NCBI GenBank assembly: GCA_025728475.1 | Contig: JAOBJN010000001.1 | Location: 153,085-217,084, forward strand | Direction of reading: 5' to 3' | Source of the DNA: Candidatus Lightella neohaematopini | GTDB lineage: Bacteria > Pseudomonadota > Gammaproteobacteria > Enterobacterales > Enterobacteriaceae | Length of the DNA: 64,000 nt | In this document: piece after piece, positions 42,188 to 52,511 of the stretch | Numbering within the stretch: the first letter of the stretch is position 1 | Layout: each line of letters begins with the position of its first letter | Translations under genes and position numbers: made by a program | The notes under the pieces: model-generated | Told to the model about the DNA's origin: nothing | Database searches by the model: none | Seen by the model: the letters and a program-made list of their open reading frames with translations, nothing else

Positions 42188-43795
42188 TTAAATTTTAGGT
42201 CCAAATTTAACTATTAATTTACCTAAATCAGTATCTAAAAATCTATTAAAATTATTTTTCAATAATTTTGCTAGTATTTTTGCTTTATATTTCCATACTT
42301 CTTTATTTATATAATAATTACGAGGATCTAATAAGTCAGAGTGTAATCCATCTAAAAATTTAGGTACCGATAAATTAAATATTGGTATAATATTTATTAA
42401 TTTTTTATTAATATTAAAATTTAATATATTATTTATTATAATTTTAGTTTTTTTAATAGATATACGATTACCATAATAATCCCAACCAGTATTAACTAAG
42501 AATACGTTAATATTATTTTTTAATAAATGATTAGTTAATAATTTAGTATATATAATTGGATGTAGTGGTAAAAATGGTTCAGAAAAACAAGCTGAAAATG
42601 TTGGAGTAGGTTTAATTATATTTAACTCTGTATTTGATAATTTTGTAGTAAAACCTGATAAAAAATAATATTGAGATTGTTCTAATGATAAAATAGATAC
42701 CAACGGTAATACTCTAAAATAATCAGCAGTCAAAAATATTATATTTTTAACATTATTAGCAAGTAACTCAGATTTATTCTTTTTTCTAATATAACTAATT
42801 GGAAAAGATACTCTAGTATTTTCCGTATTTTTATTATCTGAAAAATCTACAAAACCATTATCTAAAACTACTACATTTTCTAATATAGCATTTTTTTTAA
42901 TTGCAGAAAATATTTCTGGATTTTTAATACTTGTTAGGTTTATAATTTTAGCATAACATCCTCCTTCAAAATTAAATACATGACCATTATCACTCCAACC
43001 ATGTTCATCATCTCCTATCAAATAATAGTTTTTTACGTTAGATAATGTGGTTTTTCCGGTACCTGATAAACCAAAAAATAAAGTTACATCATTACTTTTA
43101 CTCATATTAGCTGCACAATGCATTGGCAAAACATTACGTGATGGTAAGAAATAATTCATAATTAAAAATACTCCCTTTTTTATTTCTCCGTTATATAAGG
43201 TTCCACCTATAATCTGCATATTTTCAGTAAAATTAAAAGCAATAAATACTTCTGAATTTAAGTTATATTTATTCCACATTGCGTTTTTACATCTAGCTCC
43301 ATTTAATATAACAAAATTAGGTTTAAATTTTTTTAAATCTCTTTTATTTGGCATAATAAACATATTTTTTACAAAATGTGCTTGCCATGGTATTTCTGTA
43401 ATAAATCTAATTTTTAATCTATTGTTTATATCGGTACCACAAAAAAAGTCTACAACAAATATTTTTTTGTTACTAAGTTGATTAACAACTAGCTCTTTTA
43501 AAAAATACCAAGTATTAATATTTATTGGTTTATTATTACCATTATTTATCCACCAAACTTTATTTTTAGTATTATTATCACATACTATATATTTATCTAA
43601 CGGTAATCTACCTGTAAATGGTACTGTATTTATTGAAATAGCTCCATAATTGGTGGTTAATACTTTGTTTAAATCAAAATAATCAATATTTTGTTCTTCT
43701 TTAAGAAGTACGGAAAAACTAGAATTATATAATATTTTTTTAAATTTTTTTATACCGTATTTTTTTATTTCTTTTTTTAAATTGTTAATATTCAT
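42188..43795 (-). CDS. pckA: Phosphoenolpyruvate carboxykinase (ATP)
   Basis: Converts oxaloacetate and ATP to PEP and CO2, the entry to gluconeogenesis. 535 residues (E. coli 540). The kinase-1a P-loop FGLSGTGKTTLS is at 241-252, kinase-2 GDDEHGW at 261-267, with GGTLYNGEIKKGVF and the metal-binding histidine in LPMHCAANM. The N-terminal FTGRLPLDKYIV and C-terminal PRNYYINKEVW fit the ATP type. It can supply PEP to AroA and upstream to DAHP synthase. Convergent with bioH and divergent from aroK. Confidence 0.96.
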   Translation of the reverse strand: MNINNLKKEIKKYGIKKFKKILYNSSFSVLLKEEQNIDYFDLNKVLTTNYGAISINTVPFTGRLPLDKYIVCDNNTKNKVWWINNGNNKPININTWYFLKELVVNQLSNKKIFVVDFFCGTDINNRLKIRFITEIPWQAHFVKNMFIMPNKRDLKKFKPNFVILNGARCKNAMWNKYNLNSEVFIAFNFTENMQIIGGTLYNGEIKKGVFLIMNYFLPSRNVLPMHCAANMSKSNDVTLFFGLSGTGKTTLSNVKNYYLIGDDEHGWSDNGHVFNFEGGCYAKIINLTSIKNPEIFSAIKKNAILENVVVLDNGFVDFSDNKNTENTRVSFPISYIRKKNKSELLANNVKNIIFLTADYFRVLPLVSILSLEQSQYYFLSGFTTKLSNTELNIIKPTPTFSACFSEPFLPLHPIIYTKLLTNHLLKNNINVFLVNTGWDYYGNRISIKKTKIIINNILNFNINKKLINIIPIFNLSVPKFLDGLHSDLLDPRNYYINKEVWKYKAKILAKLLKNNFNRFLDTDLGKLIVKFGPKI

Positions 43796-43981
43796 TTTAC
43801 GAATATAATAATTTATTAAAAATAGTAAGTTATCTATCTAATAAAGAATTTATAAATTTATTTATATAATTAAATATACTATTAATTAAATTTAATAATC
43901 TCTATAAAATACTATAATATCTTTATTTTCTAAATATAGATAAATTTTTTGTAAAAATTATTTTAGTATATATTAACACTT

Positions 43982-44497
43982 ATGATAAGTAAAAATAGAA
44001 ATATATTTTTAGTAGGACCAATGTTTTCTGGTAAAACTACCATTGGATTTCATCTAGCCAAAAAATTAAATATGTTATTTTTTGATTCTGATTACGAAAT
44101 ACAAAATTTTACCAAGACTAGTATAAGTAGAATTTTTATTAATGGAGAAAAAATATTTAGAAAAATTGAAGAAAATGTAGTATTAAATTTAATAGAAAGA
44201 AATAATATATTATTATCTACTGGAGGTGGTACTGTAGAATCAAAAATTGTATTAAAATACTTACCACTATATGGAAAGGTAATTTATTTAAAAACTAGTG
44301 TTAAATCACAATTGTTAAGGATAAATAGCTATATTAATAGACCTTTACTAAAATTAAATAATCCTAAAATTATATTAGAATATTTATCAAGTAAACGTAA
44401 TTATTTATATGAAGCAATTTCTGATTTCGTAGTTAGTACAGATAAAAAGAATATTAATGATATTATTAATGATATTATAAAACTAATAAACTTATGA
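43982..44497 (+). CDS. aroK: Shikimate kinase I
   Basis: Phosphorylates shikimate at the 3-hydroxyl, giving the AroA substrate. 171 residues (E. coli 173). Starts with NIFLVGPMFSGKTTIGFHLA containing Walker A; FDSDYEI holds the shikimate/magnesium aspartates, STGGGTV is the substrate-binding glycine motif, and RPLL the lid arginine. The aroK name over aroL rests on similarity to the E. coli N-terminus and on the adjacent aroB. Its TGA/TAA end overlaps the aroB ATG by four bases, so translation is coupled. Confidence 0.95.
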   Translation: MISKNRNIFLVGPMFSGKTTIGFHLAKKLNMLFFDSDYEIQNFTKTSISRIFINGEKIFRKIEENVVLNLIERNNILLSTGGGTVESKIVLKYLPLYGKVIYLKTSVKSQLLRINSYINRPLLKLNNPKIILEYLSSKRNYLYEAISDFVVSTDKKNINDIINDIIKLINL

Positions 44498-45588
44498 AAA
44501 AATTACTAAAATACAATTCATGTAATATTTTAATATCAGATAATTTATTTAATGAATTAGACTATAATTTTAATATTTTAAAAGATAAAAAAATACTAAT
44601 TATAACAAATAAATTAATTGCATCATTATATTTAAACAAATTAAAAAAATTATTTTACAGTGTTACTAATTATTTAGAACATATTATCATACCTGATGGT
44701 GAAAAATATAAAACTATGACAACAGTAAATAATGTCATTTTAATACTTTTAAAAAAAAATTATGATAGTAATAGTATTATTATTTCTTTTGGTGGTGGTG
44801 TGATAAGTGACATATCTGGTTTTATTGCTTCAATTTATAAAAGGGGTATTAGTATTATTCATATCCCTACTACTTTACTTGCTCAAGTAGATGCTTGTAT
44901 AGGAAATAAAAATTCTATAAATCACAAATATGGTAAAAATATGATTGGTACATTTTACGAACCAAAATTAATAATAATTGGATTAAATTTTTTAAATACA
45001 TTATCAAAAAAAGAAATTTATTCTGGGTTATCAGAAATTATTAAGTATAGTATAATAATGGACAAAAATTTTTTCTTTTGGATAGAAAAAAATCTAAAAA
45101 ATTTAATTTCATTAAAATTAAAATTTTTATATCAATGTGTTATTACTTGTTGTAAATTAAAAATAAATATAATAAATAAAAATAAAATTGATAATATATC
45201 AAGAATATTACTAAATCTTGGACACACTTTTGGTCATGCAATAGAAAAATATACCAATTATAATTATTGGTCTCATGGATCAGCAGTTGCTGTTGGTATT
45301 ATTATAGCTACTTATATTTCTTTAAATCTTAATATAATTAAAGTCGAATATGCTAAACTGATTAGATCATTAATAATAAAAGCTAAATTACCCATACTTG
45401 GTCCAAAAAATATAAATGTTAATGATTATATTAATATTATAAAACATGATAAGAAAAATAATATGAATGGTATCAATTTAGTACTACCAATTAGTATTGG
45501 TACAGCAAAAATATTTTATAATGTAGATAAAAAAATAATAATCAAATCTATTTTAGATAGTAAACAAGATTTACTTTCAAAATTATAA
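44494..45588 (+). CDS. aroB: 3-dehydroquinate synthase
   Basis: Cyclises DAHP to 3-dehydroquinate with NAD and a divalent metal. 364 residues (E. coli 362). Metal ligands are kept: E181 in GLSEIIKYS, H244 in NLGHTFGHAIE, H261 in SHGSAVAVG. NAD region SFGGGVISDISGFIA and HIPTTLLAQVD are present. Two motifs differ from consensus: GNKN at 137-140 where GGKT is usual (the lysine stays), and HGSA at 261-264 where HGEA is usual. An in-frame A9 run at 44751-44759 is intact. Follows aroK with overlap and precedes rpe by six bases; damX and dam are lost. Confidence 0.94.
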   Translation: MKKLLKYNSCNILISDNLFNELDYNFNILKDKKILIITNKLIASLYLNKLKKLFYSVTNYLEHIIIPDGEKYKTMTTVNNVILILLKKNYDSNSIIISFGGGVISDISGFIASIYKRGISIIHIPTTLLAQVDACIGNKNSINHKYGKNMIGTFYEPKLIIIGLNFLNTLSKKEIYSGLSEIIKYSIIMDKNFFFWIEKNLKNLISLKLKFLYQCVITCCKLKINIINKNKIDNISRILLNLGHTFGHAIEKYTNYNYWSHGSAVAVGIIIATYISLNLNIIKVEYAKLIRSLIIKAKLPILGPKNINVNDYINIIKHDKKNNMNGINLVLPISIGTAKIFYNVDKKIIIKSILDSKQDLLSKL

Positions 45589-45594
45589 ATAAAA

Positions 45595-46269
45595 ATGAAA
45601 AATATATTAATTTCTGCATCTATTATTTCTGCTAATTTTGCTTTTCTTGGTCAAGATATAGAAAATGTAGTGAAAGCAGGAATAGATTTAATACACTTTG
45701 ATGTTATGGATAATCATTATGTACCTAATTTAACTATTGGACCATTAGTATTAAAATCATTAAGAAATTATGGCATAACTACTCCAATTGATGTTCATTT
45801 AATGGTTAATCCGGTAGAGTCATTAATATTAGATTTTGCTAAAGCTGGAGCTAATTATATATCTTTTCACGTAGAAGCAACTAATCATATAGATAAATTA
45901 TTACGAATTATTAAAAATTATGGATGTAAAGCAGGATTAGCATTTAATCCAGCTACACCATTATCTTATTTAGAATATGTTATGGATAAAATAGATTTAG
46001 TATTAATTATGTCAGTTAATCCAGGATATAGTAATCAATTGTTTATACCATCTGTATTAAATAAAATACAGCAATTAAATAACATTATAATAAATAATAA
46101 TTTAGATATTGACATTGCTGTTGATGGTGGTATCAAATTAAATAATATAGAAATAATTTCTAAAATGGGAGCAAATATTTTTGTTATTGGGTCAGAAATT
46201 TTTAATAGTAATAATTATTTTCTAACTGTAAAAAATATTAGATCAAAAATACTAAATAATAATATATAG
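45595..46269 (+). CDS. rpe: Ribulose-phosphate 3-epimerase
   Basis: Interconverts ribulose 5-phosphate and xylulose 5-phosphate in the pentose-phosphate pathway, which provides erythrose 4-phosphate for the shikimate pathway and ribose for nucleotides. 224 residues (E. coli 225). TIM-barrel motifs: SASIISANFAFLG, IHFDVMDNHYVPNLTIGP, PIDVHLMV, VLIMSVNPGY and IAVDGGI. All catalytic aspartates and metal histidines are visible. Between aroB and trpS as in E. coli; gph, normally next, is gone. Confidence 0.96.
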   Translation: MKNILISASIISANFAFLGQDIENVVKAGIDLIHFDVMDNHYVPNLTIGPLVLKSLRNYGITTPIDVHLMVNPVESLILDFAKAGANYISFHVEATNHIDKLLRIIKNYGCKAGLAFNPATPLSYLEYVMDKIDLVLIMSVNPGYSNQLFIPSVLNKIQQLNNIIINNNLDIDIAVDGGIKLNNIEIISKMGANIFVIGSEIFNSNNYFLTVKNIRSKILNNNI

Positions 46270-46328
46270 TATATTTAAAGTAATATTATTACAATTGATA
46301 AAATTTTAATATTAGATTATAAAAACTT

Positions 46329-47330
46329 ATGTTAATTAAAAATATAGTTTTTAGTGCTATACAACCATCAAATAATTTAACAATTGGTAACTATATTGGT
46401 GCAATTAAACAATGGATAAATATACAAAATATTTATAAGTGTATTTATTGTATAGCTGATTTACATGCTATTACTAATAATAATTTTAATAACTTAAAAA
46501 CATTGTCATTAAATACATTAGCATTATACTTAGCTTGTGGTGTCGATCCTGATATAAATATTATTTGTTTACAATCTAAAATAGTTGAACATAGTCAACT
46601 ACATTGGATACTTAGCTGTTATGTTAATTGGAATAAATTAAAGCGTATGACACAATTTAAGAGTAAATATATGACATATAATCATTTATCAAATAAAATT
46701 ACAGCTGGATTATTTACTTATCCAATATTAATGACATCAGATATATTATTATATCAAACTAATTATGTACCAGTTGGTTATGATCAAAAACAACACTTAG
46801 AATTTAGTAGAGATATAGCAAAAAATTTTAATAAAAAATATGGTAATATTTTCACTATACCTAAACCTCTTATACCAAAAATAGGTAAAATAACATCTTT
46901 ACTTAATCCTATGAAAAAAATGTCTAAATCAGATATTAATGATAATAATTATATTTCTTTATTAGATAAACCAGAATTAGTTAAAAAAAAAATTAATAAT
47001 GCTATTACTGATTCTGATAATCCACCAATTATAAAATATGATTTAAAAAATAAACCGGGAATTTCTAACTTATTAAATATATTGTCTGTACTCACTAATA
47101 CAAATATAATAGATTTAGAAAAAGATCTTAATAATATTAATTATAAACAACTTAAAAAAATAGTAGCTAATGAAATTAATAATATTCTATTCAAAATACA
47201 AAAAAAATATTTTTCTATTAGAAATAAAGAAAGATACTTAAATAGTATATTAATTAGTGGTAATAGAAAAGCTAAAATTATAGCTGAAAATACTTTAAAT
47301 AAAGTACATAAAGTAATTAATATAAAATAG
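46329..47330 (+). CDS. trpS: Tryptophanyl-tRNA synthetase
   Basis: Charges tRNA-Trp. 333 residues (E. coli 334). Class I signatures: the HIGH-equivalent NLTIGNYIGA near residue 18-27 after SAIQPS, and KKMSKSD. CIADLHAIT and YPILMTSDILLYQTNYVPVG with DQKQHLE are conserved. The start ATG is 59 bases after rpe. In E. coli it follows gph in the dam-containing operon, so position is ancestral. Confidence 0.96.
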   Translation: MLIKNIVFSAIQPSNNLTIGNYIGAIKQWINIQNIYKCIYCIADLHAITNNNFNNLKTLSLNTLALYLACGVDPDINIICLQSKIVEHSQLHWILSCYVNWNKLKRMTQFKSKYMTYNHLSNKITAGLFTYPILMTSDILLYQTNYVPVGYDQKQHLEFSRDIAKNFNKKYGNIFTIPKPLIPKIGKITSLLNPMKKMSKSDINDNNYISLLDKPELVKKKINNAITDSDNPPIIKYDLKNKPGISNLLNILSVLTNTNIIDLEKDLNNINYKQLKKIVANEINNILFKIQKKYFSIRNKERYLNSILISGNRKAKIIAENTLNKVHKVINIK

Positions 47331-47355
47331 TTAAATAAAATAGTAGATTAATGAC

Positions 47356-47940
47356 GTGAAAATATTGTTAATAGATAATTATGATTCATTTAATTGGAAT
47401 ACATATCATTATATTAAAATGATTGGTATTAGCGATGTCTTAATTTATAAACAAGATGCAATAGATATTACTGATATTAACAGTATAAATCCAAATAAAA
47501 TAATAATTCTTCCAGGACCAGGATCACCTAGTTCATTAAGTATATCTTCAAAAATAATAAAACATTTTTCTGATACCATACCTATATTAGGAATATGTTT
47601 AGGTCACCAAATAATAGGTAAAATATTTGGAGCAAAAGTTACAAAATCAAATTTTATTATGCATGGTAAACAATCTAATATTATTCATGATAAAAGTAAT
47701 ATATTTTATAATATAAATAGTCCATTTAAAGCTGCGAGATATAACTCATTAACTATTTCTACAGAAAACTTACCAGATTGTTTATTAATTAGTGCTTGGA
47801 GTATATACAATAATAATAAAGAGATTATGGCCATTAAACATCGTAATTTACCATTATATGGAATACAATTCCATCCAGAAAGTATTCTTAGTGAGTGTGG
47901 AATAAAGATATTATATAATTTTATTTATTATAAACACTAA
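47356..47940 (+). CDS. pabA: Aminodeoxychorismate synthase glutamine amidotransferase subunit PabA
   Basis: Supplies ammonia from glutamine to PabB, which aminates chorismate towards p-aminobenzoate and folate. 194 residues (E. coli 187). Class I amidotransferase motifs: ILPGPGSPSS, nucleophile GICLGHQ, and QFHPESILSE with the catalytic His and Glu. A stand-alone protein could also be TrpG, but in enterobacteria TrpG is fused to TrpD, and the position between trpS and rpsL matches pabA. The start is GTG at 47356; an ATG five bases upstream runs into TGA after two codons. Confidence 0.9.
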   Translation: MKILLIDNYDSFNWNTYHYIKMIGISDVLIYKQDAIDITDINSINPNKIIILPGPGSPSSLSISSKIIKHFSDTIPILGICLGHQIIGKIFGAKVTKSNFIMHGKQSNIIHDKSNIFYNINSPFKAARYNSLTISTENLPDCLLISAWSIYNNNKEIMAIKHRNLPLYGIQFHPESILSECGIKILYNFIYYKH

Positions 47941-48007
47941 AATATAGTAAATTATATATAACTAAATAAGTATATATTAAATAAATATTATTTTATTAAC
48001 TAGTAGT

Positions 48008-48032
48008 GTAATTATAAATGTGTTATAATTAC
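48008..48032 (+). terminator. Hairpin between pabA and rpsL
   Basis: Perfect 10-bp stem GTAATTATAA (48008-48017) and TTATAATTAC (48023-48032) with loop ATGTG; it can be extended imperfectly by flanking AACTA/TAGTT. It lies after pabA and before the likely str promoter. The stem is weak because it is A/T-rich and no strong T run follows, so termination is only possible. Confidence 0.45.
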
Positions 48033-48065
48033 TAATTAGTTAATAACTAAACAATTTTAAATTAG

Positions 48066-48071
48066 TATAAT
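48066..48071 (+). promoter_or_regulatory. Candidate -10 box for the rpsL (str) operon
   Basis: A perfect TATAAT at 48066-48071, downstream of the pabA hairpin and 54 bases before the rpsL ATG. No good -35 box is seen at 16-18 bases; the nearest, TTAATA at 48040, is 20 bases away. In this base composition the match could be chance. Confidence 0.3.
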
Positions 48072-48124
48072 TAAAAAATATGATAAATTAGTTTTATTTT
48101 TTAAATTAAAAGTTGGCTATATCT

Positions 48125-48493
48125 ATGGTTACTATAAATCAATTAGTACGTAAAGCAAGATCTGTAAAAAATATAAAAAATAATGTTCCAGCTCTAAATC
48201 AATGTCCCCAAAAGAGAGGAATATGTACTCGTGTTTATACTACAACTCCAAAAAAACCTAATTCTGCTTTACGAAAAGTATGTCGTGTAAAATTAACTAA
48301 TGGTTTTGAAGTTACTTCATATATAGGTGGAGAAGGTCATAATTTACAAGAACATTCAGTTGTTCTTATTAGAGGTGGTAGAGTAAAGGATTTACCAGGA
48401 GTAAGATATCATACTATAAGAGGAGCATTAGACTTTTCTGGAGTTAAAGATAGGAAAAAAGGTAGATCAAAATATGGTACTAAAAAAAACTAA
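48125..48493 (+). CDS. rpsL: 30S ribosomal protein S12
   Basis: Decoding-centre protein. From the ATG at 48125 it has 122 residues (E. coli 124) and starts [20 protein letters not shown] four codons upstream is open but not supported by the family. [20 protein letters not shown] and [17 protein letters not shown] are unchanged, including the two lysines whose replacement causes streptomycin resistance in other bacteria. First gene of the str operon. Confidence 0.97.
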   Translation: MVTINQLVRKARSVKNIKNNVPALNQCPQKRGICTRVYTTTPKKPNSALRKVCRVKLTNGFEVTSYIGGEGHNLQEHSVVLIRGGRVKDLPGVRYHTIRGALDFSGVKDRKKGRSKYGTKKN

Positions 48494-48554
48494 TTATAAT
48501 TTATTTAATATACAAAATTTAAACGTAGTTTATTATATAATAATAGGTAGTTAA

Positions 48555-49025
48555 ATGTCTAGAAGGCGTTCAAATAATAAAAATATTATATTACCAGATC
48601 AAAAATTTAATTCTTTGGTTTTAGCAAAATTTATTAATATTATTATGAAAAACGGTAAAAAGTCTATCGCAGAAAAGATATTGTACAGTGCTATAGATAT
48701 TTTATTAAAAAAAATTGATAAAAAACCAATAGAAATATTAGAGTTAGCATTATCTAATGTACGACCAGTCGTTGAAATAAAATCTAGGAGAGTTGGAGGA
48801 TCTACTTACCAAATTCCAGTAGAAGTTAATACAAATAGAAGAAATACATTAGCAATGCGCTGGATAGTTATTGCTGCTCGTAAACGTAAAGATAAATCTA
48901 TGATTATTCGTTTAGCTAATGAATTATTTGATGCTATTAATAATAAAGGATTAGCAATAAAAAAACGAGAAGATACACATCGTATGGCAGAAGCAAATAA
49001 AGCTTTTGCTCATTATAGATGGTAA
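48555..49025 (+). CDS. rpsG: 30S ribosomal protein S7
   Basis: Nucleates head assembly and lines the E site; in E. coli it represses the str operon. 156 residues (E. coli strains 156-179). Starts [20 protein letters not shown], with [20 protein letters not shown] and [14 protein letters not shown] conserved, and the C-terminal [18 protein letters not shown]. The rpsL-rpsG gap is 61 bases, shorter than the E. coli regulatory interval, so the S7 operator may be lost. Confidence 0.97.
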   Translation: MSRRRSNNKNIILPDQKFNSLVLAKFINIIMKNGKKSIAEKILYSAIDILLKKIDKKPIEILELALSNVRPVVEIKSRRVGGSTYQIPVEVNTNRRNTLAMRWIVIAARKRKDKSMIIRLANELFDAINNKGLAIKKREDTHRMAEANKAFAHYRW

Positions 49026-49058
49026 TAATACATATTATATTATAAAAGAGGAATTGAT

Positions 49059-51161
49059 ATGAGTCGTGTTACACCTATTACTAAATATCGTAATATTGGT
49101 ATAAGTGCACACATTGATGCAGGAAAAACTACTACTACTGAAAGAATTCTGTTTTATACTGGTGTAAATCATAAGATTGGAGAAGTTCATCACGGTGATG
49201 CTACTATGGATTGGATGATACAAGAACAAGAACGAGGTATAACAATTACTTCAGCAGCAACAACTTGTTTTTGGTCTGGCGTATACAATCAATTTGACAT
49301 GCATAGAATTAATATTATTGATACTCCTGGACATGTGGATTTTACAGTAGAAGTAGAACGATCAATGAGAATATTAGATGGTGCTGTTATGATTTATTGT
49401 GCCGTTGGTGGGGTACAACCACAATCTGAAACAGTATGGAGACAAGTTAATAAATATAAAGTTCCTAGAATTGCTTTTATAAATAAAATGGATCGTATTG
49501 GAGCTGATTATTTAAAAGTAATAGAACAACTAAAAAGTAAATTAAATGCTAATCCTGTACCTATTCAATTAGCTATAGGAAAAGAAGATAATTTTATTGG
49601 AGTAATAGATTTAATAAAAATGAAAGCAATTATCTGGAAAGATCAAAATTATGGAATTAAATATAGTATCACTGATATACCTAAAGAATTATTTGAATTA
49701 TCATATTCATTACATTTAAAATTATTAGAATCTGCAGCTGAAAGTTCAGAAAAATTAATGGATAAATACTTATCACATGGTTCTCTTAATGAGAATGAAA
49801 TTAAACAAGCGTTGCGTTATAGATCATTAAATAATGAAATTACTGTAGTTACTTGTGGTTCTGCCTTTAAAAATAAAGGAATTCAGACTATGTTAGATGC
49901 AATAATTGATTATTTACCATCTCCTGATGATATTAAAAATGTCAATGGGGTTCTTATGGATAAAAAAACTAATACTTTCCGTCTTCCAAAAGATAATGAA
50001 CCATTTTCTGCATTAGCTTTCAAAATAGCCAATGATCAATTTGTAGGTAATTTAACATTTTTTAGAGTCTATTCTGGAGTTATAAAATCTGGTCAGGTAT
50101 TACTTAATTCAACAAAAAATAAACAGGAAAGACTTGGCCGTATTGTACAAATGCATGCTAATAAAAGAGATGAAATAAAGGAAGTTCGAGCTGGTGATAT
50201 TGCTGCAGCAATAGGATTGAAAAATATTTCTACTGGAGATACATTATGTAATCCAAATCATCCAATTATTTTAGAAAATATAGAGTTTCCTGAACCAGTT
50301 ATATCTTTATCATTAGAACCAAAAACTAAAATTGATCAAGAAAAGATGAGTGCTGCTTTAATTCGTCTTACACAAGAAGATCCATCCTTTAAATTTCGTA
50401 TTGATCATGAATCTGGTCAAACCATTATTTCTGGTATGGGTGAATTACATTTAGAAATTTTAGTTGATCGTATGTATCGTGAATTCGATGTACATGCTAA
50501 TATTGGTAAACCTCAAGTTTCATATAGAGAAACTATAAAAAAAATGGTTAAGCAAGAGGGTAAATTTATTCGCCAATCTGGTGGTAGAGGTCAATTTGGT
50601 CATGTTTGGTTACGTATTGAACCAATTAAATCTAGAGAAAAAAATTATGAATTTATAAATGAAATAGTTGGTGGAGTGATTCCTAAAGAATACATTCCAG
50701 CTATAGATAAAGGTGTTCGTGAACAAATGAGTAGCGGTATTCTTGCTGGTTATCCAATTGTTAATATTAAAGTAACTGTTTTTGATGGATCATATCATGA
50801 AGTTGACTCATCGGAAATAGCATTTAAAATAGCTAGTGCTATAGCTTTTAAGGAAGCTTTCATGAAGGCACAACCAATATTACTTGAACCAATTATGAAT
50901 ATAGAAATTATTACACCAGAGAATTATATGGGTGATCTTATTGGAGATTTAAATAGACGTAGAGGAATTATCAATAGTATAGATGATTTAAATAACAATA
51001 AAATTATATATGCTGAAGTACCACTTGCAGAAATGTTTGGTTATGCCACATCTTTACGTTCACAAACACAAGGTAGAGCATCATACTCTATGGAATTTTT
51101 TAAATATCAAGAAACACCAAGTAAAATCACTAAAATAATAATAGAAAATCGTGGTAAATAA
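49059..51161 (+). CDS. fusA: Elongation factor G
   Basis: GTPase that drives translocation on the ribosome. 700 residues (E. coli 704). G motifs: [32 protein letters not shown] (switch I), DTPGHVDF and NKMDR. Domains II-V follow, with [14 protein letters not shown] and the domain IV tip region [12 protein letters not shown]. An AGAGGA lies eight bases before ATG. Highly conserved, str operon order rpsL-rpsG-fusA-tuf. Confidence 0.98.
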   Translation: MSRVTPITKYRNIGISAHIDAGKTTTTERILFYTGVNHKIGEVHHGDATMDWMIQEQERGITITSAATTCFWSGVYNQFDMHRINIIDTPGHVDFTVEVERSMRILDGAVMIYCAVGGVQPQSETVWRQVNKYKVPRIAFINKMDRIGADYLKVIEQLKSKLNANPVPIQLAIGKEDNFIGVIDLIKMKAIIWKDQNYGIKYSITDIPKELFELSYSLHLKLLESAAESSEKLMDKYLSHGSLNENEIKQALRYRSLNNEITVVTCGSAFKNKGIQTMLDAIIDYLPSPDDIKNVNGVLMDKKTNTFRLPKDNEPFSALAFKIANDQFVGNLTFFRVYSGVIKSGQVLLNSTKNKQERLGRIVQMHANKRDEIKEVRAGDIAAAIGLKNISTGDTLCNPNHPIILENIEFPEPVISLSLEPKTKIDQEKMSAALIRLTQEDPSFKFRIDHESGQTIISGMGELHLEILVDRMYREFDVHANIGKPQVSYRETIKKMVKQEGKFIRQSGGRGQFGHVWLRIEPIKSREKNYEFINEIVGGVIPKEYIPAIDKGVREQMSSGILAGYPIVNIKVTVFDGSYHEVDSSEIAFKIASAIAFKEAFMKAQPILLEPIMNIEIITPENYMGDLIGDLNRRRGIINSIDDLNNNKIIYAEVPLAEMFGYATSLRSQTQGRASYSMEFFKYQETPSKITKIIIENRGK

Positions 51162-51218
51162 ATATGTATTTTATTTTGTTTAATTATATTTTAATAACTT
51201 TAATTTAAGGAATTGATC

Positions 51219-52403
51219 GTGTCTAAAGAAAAATTTTGTCGAAATAAACCACATATTAATGTTGGTACAATTGGTCATGTAGATCATGGTAAAACTACTT
51301 TAACATCTGCTATAACTACTGTTTTATCTAAAATATATGGTGGTACAGCTCGTGCTTTTGAACAAATTGATAACGCTCCGGAAGAAAAAGCAAGGGGGAT
51401 TACTATTAATACCTCTCATGTAGAATATGATACAAGAATTAGACATTATGCTCATGTTGATTGTCCCGGTCATGCTGATTATGTAAAAAATATGATTACT
51501 GGAGCAGCACAAATGGATGGAGCTATTTTAGTAGTTGCAGCTACAGATGGTCCTATGCCTCAAACAAGAGAACATATTTTATTAAGTAGACAGGTAGGTG
51601 TTCCTTATATAGTTGTATTTATGAATAAGTGTGATATGGTTGAAGATAATGAATTATTAGAATTAGTAGAAATGGAAGTTAGAGAATTATTATCACAATA
51701 TGATTTTCCTGGTGATAGTACTCCAATTATTAGAGGTTCTGCTCTAAAAGCCTTAGAAGGCGATAGTATATGGACAGATAAAATTATAGAATTAGCTAAT
51801 ACCTTAGATAATTATATTCCTCAACCTAAACGAGATATAGATAAACCATTTTTATTACCTATAGAAGATGTATTTTCTATTTCTGGTAGAGGTACAGTAG
51901 TAACTGGACGTGTAGAACAAGGAATAATTAAAATTGGTGAAGAAGTAGAAATAGTTGGTATTAAACAAACTATTAGTACAGTTTGTACTGGAGTAGAAAT
52001 GTTTCGTAAATTATTAGATGAAGGTCGTGCAGGAGAAAATATAGGAGTATTATTAAGAGGAACTAAACGTGAAGAAGTAGAACGGGGACAAGTATTATCA
52101 AAACCAGGGTCTATTAAACCATATACTAAATTTGAAGCAGAAGTATACATATTAAATAAAAATGAAGGTGGAAGACATACTCCATTTTTTCATGGCTACA
52201 AACCTCAATTCTACTTTAGAACTACTGATGTCACTGGAAGTATTGAATTATCTAATGATATTGAAATGGTTATGCCTGGTGATAATATAAAGATGGTTGT
52301 AAATTTAATTTCTCCTATAGCTATGACTAATGGTTTAAGATTTGCAATTCGTGAAGGTGGTCGTACAGTCGGAGCTGGAGTAGTTACAAATATTATTTCT
52401 TAG
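51219..52403 (+). CDS. tuf: Elongation factor Tu
   Basis: Delivers aminoacyl-tRNA to the ribosome. 394 residues, exactly as in E. coli. The start is GTG at 51219 (GTG TCT AAA GAA, the same codons as E. coli tuf), with AAGGA at 51208-51212; a TTG two codons upstream is less likely. G motifs [24 protein letters not shown] and GSAL are intact. It follows fusA like tufA, yet is followed by secE like tufB, so it is a junction between the two ancestral loci. Confidence 0.98.
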   Translation: MSKEKFCRNKPHINVGTIGHVDHGKTTLTSAITTVLSKIYGGTARAFEQIDNAPEEKARGITINTSHVEYDTRIRHYAHVDCPGHADYVKNMITGAAQMDGAILVVAATDGPMPQTREHILLSRQVGVPYIVVFMNKCDMVEDNELLELVEMEVRELLSQYDFPGDSTPIIRGSALKALEGDSIWTDKIIELANTLDNYIPQPKRDIDKPFLLPIEDVFSISGRGTVVTGRVEQGIIKIGEEVEIVGIKQTISTVCTGVEMFRKLLDEGRAGENIGVLLRGTKREEVERGQVLSKPGSIKPYTKFEAEVYILNKNEGGRHTPFFHGYKPQFYFRTTDVTGSIELSNDIEMVMPGDNIKMVVNLISPIAMTNGLRFAIREGGRTVGAGVVTNIIS

Positions 52404-52448
52404 ATAGTTATATTATTTACTAAAAATAAATATTCAGTACTTACTTTT

Positions 52449-52477
52449 ATAAGTACCTATAAAGATTAGGTACTTAT
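52449..52477 (+). terminator. Hairpin between tuf and secE
   Basis: Perfect 11-bp stem ATAAGTACCTA (52449-52459) and TAGGTACTTAT (52467-52477), loop TAAAGAT. It includes three G-C pairs in a region otherwise nearly A/T only and is followed by TATTTAG. It probably ends the str operon or attenuates read-through into secE-nusG. Confidence 0.7.
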
Positions 52478-52511
52478 ATTTAGTGTGTATAAATTTTTAT
52501 TAAAATACTTA

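Noticed and set aside
42177-42196. Inverted repeat between convergent bioH and pckA as a terminator
   Set aside because: The stem AAAATTTAA/TTAAATTTT is purely A/T with a two-base loop and overlaps the pckA end; too weak to call.
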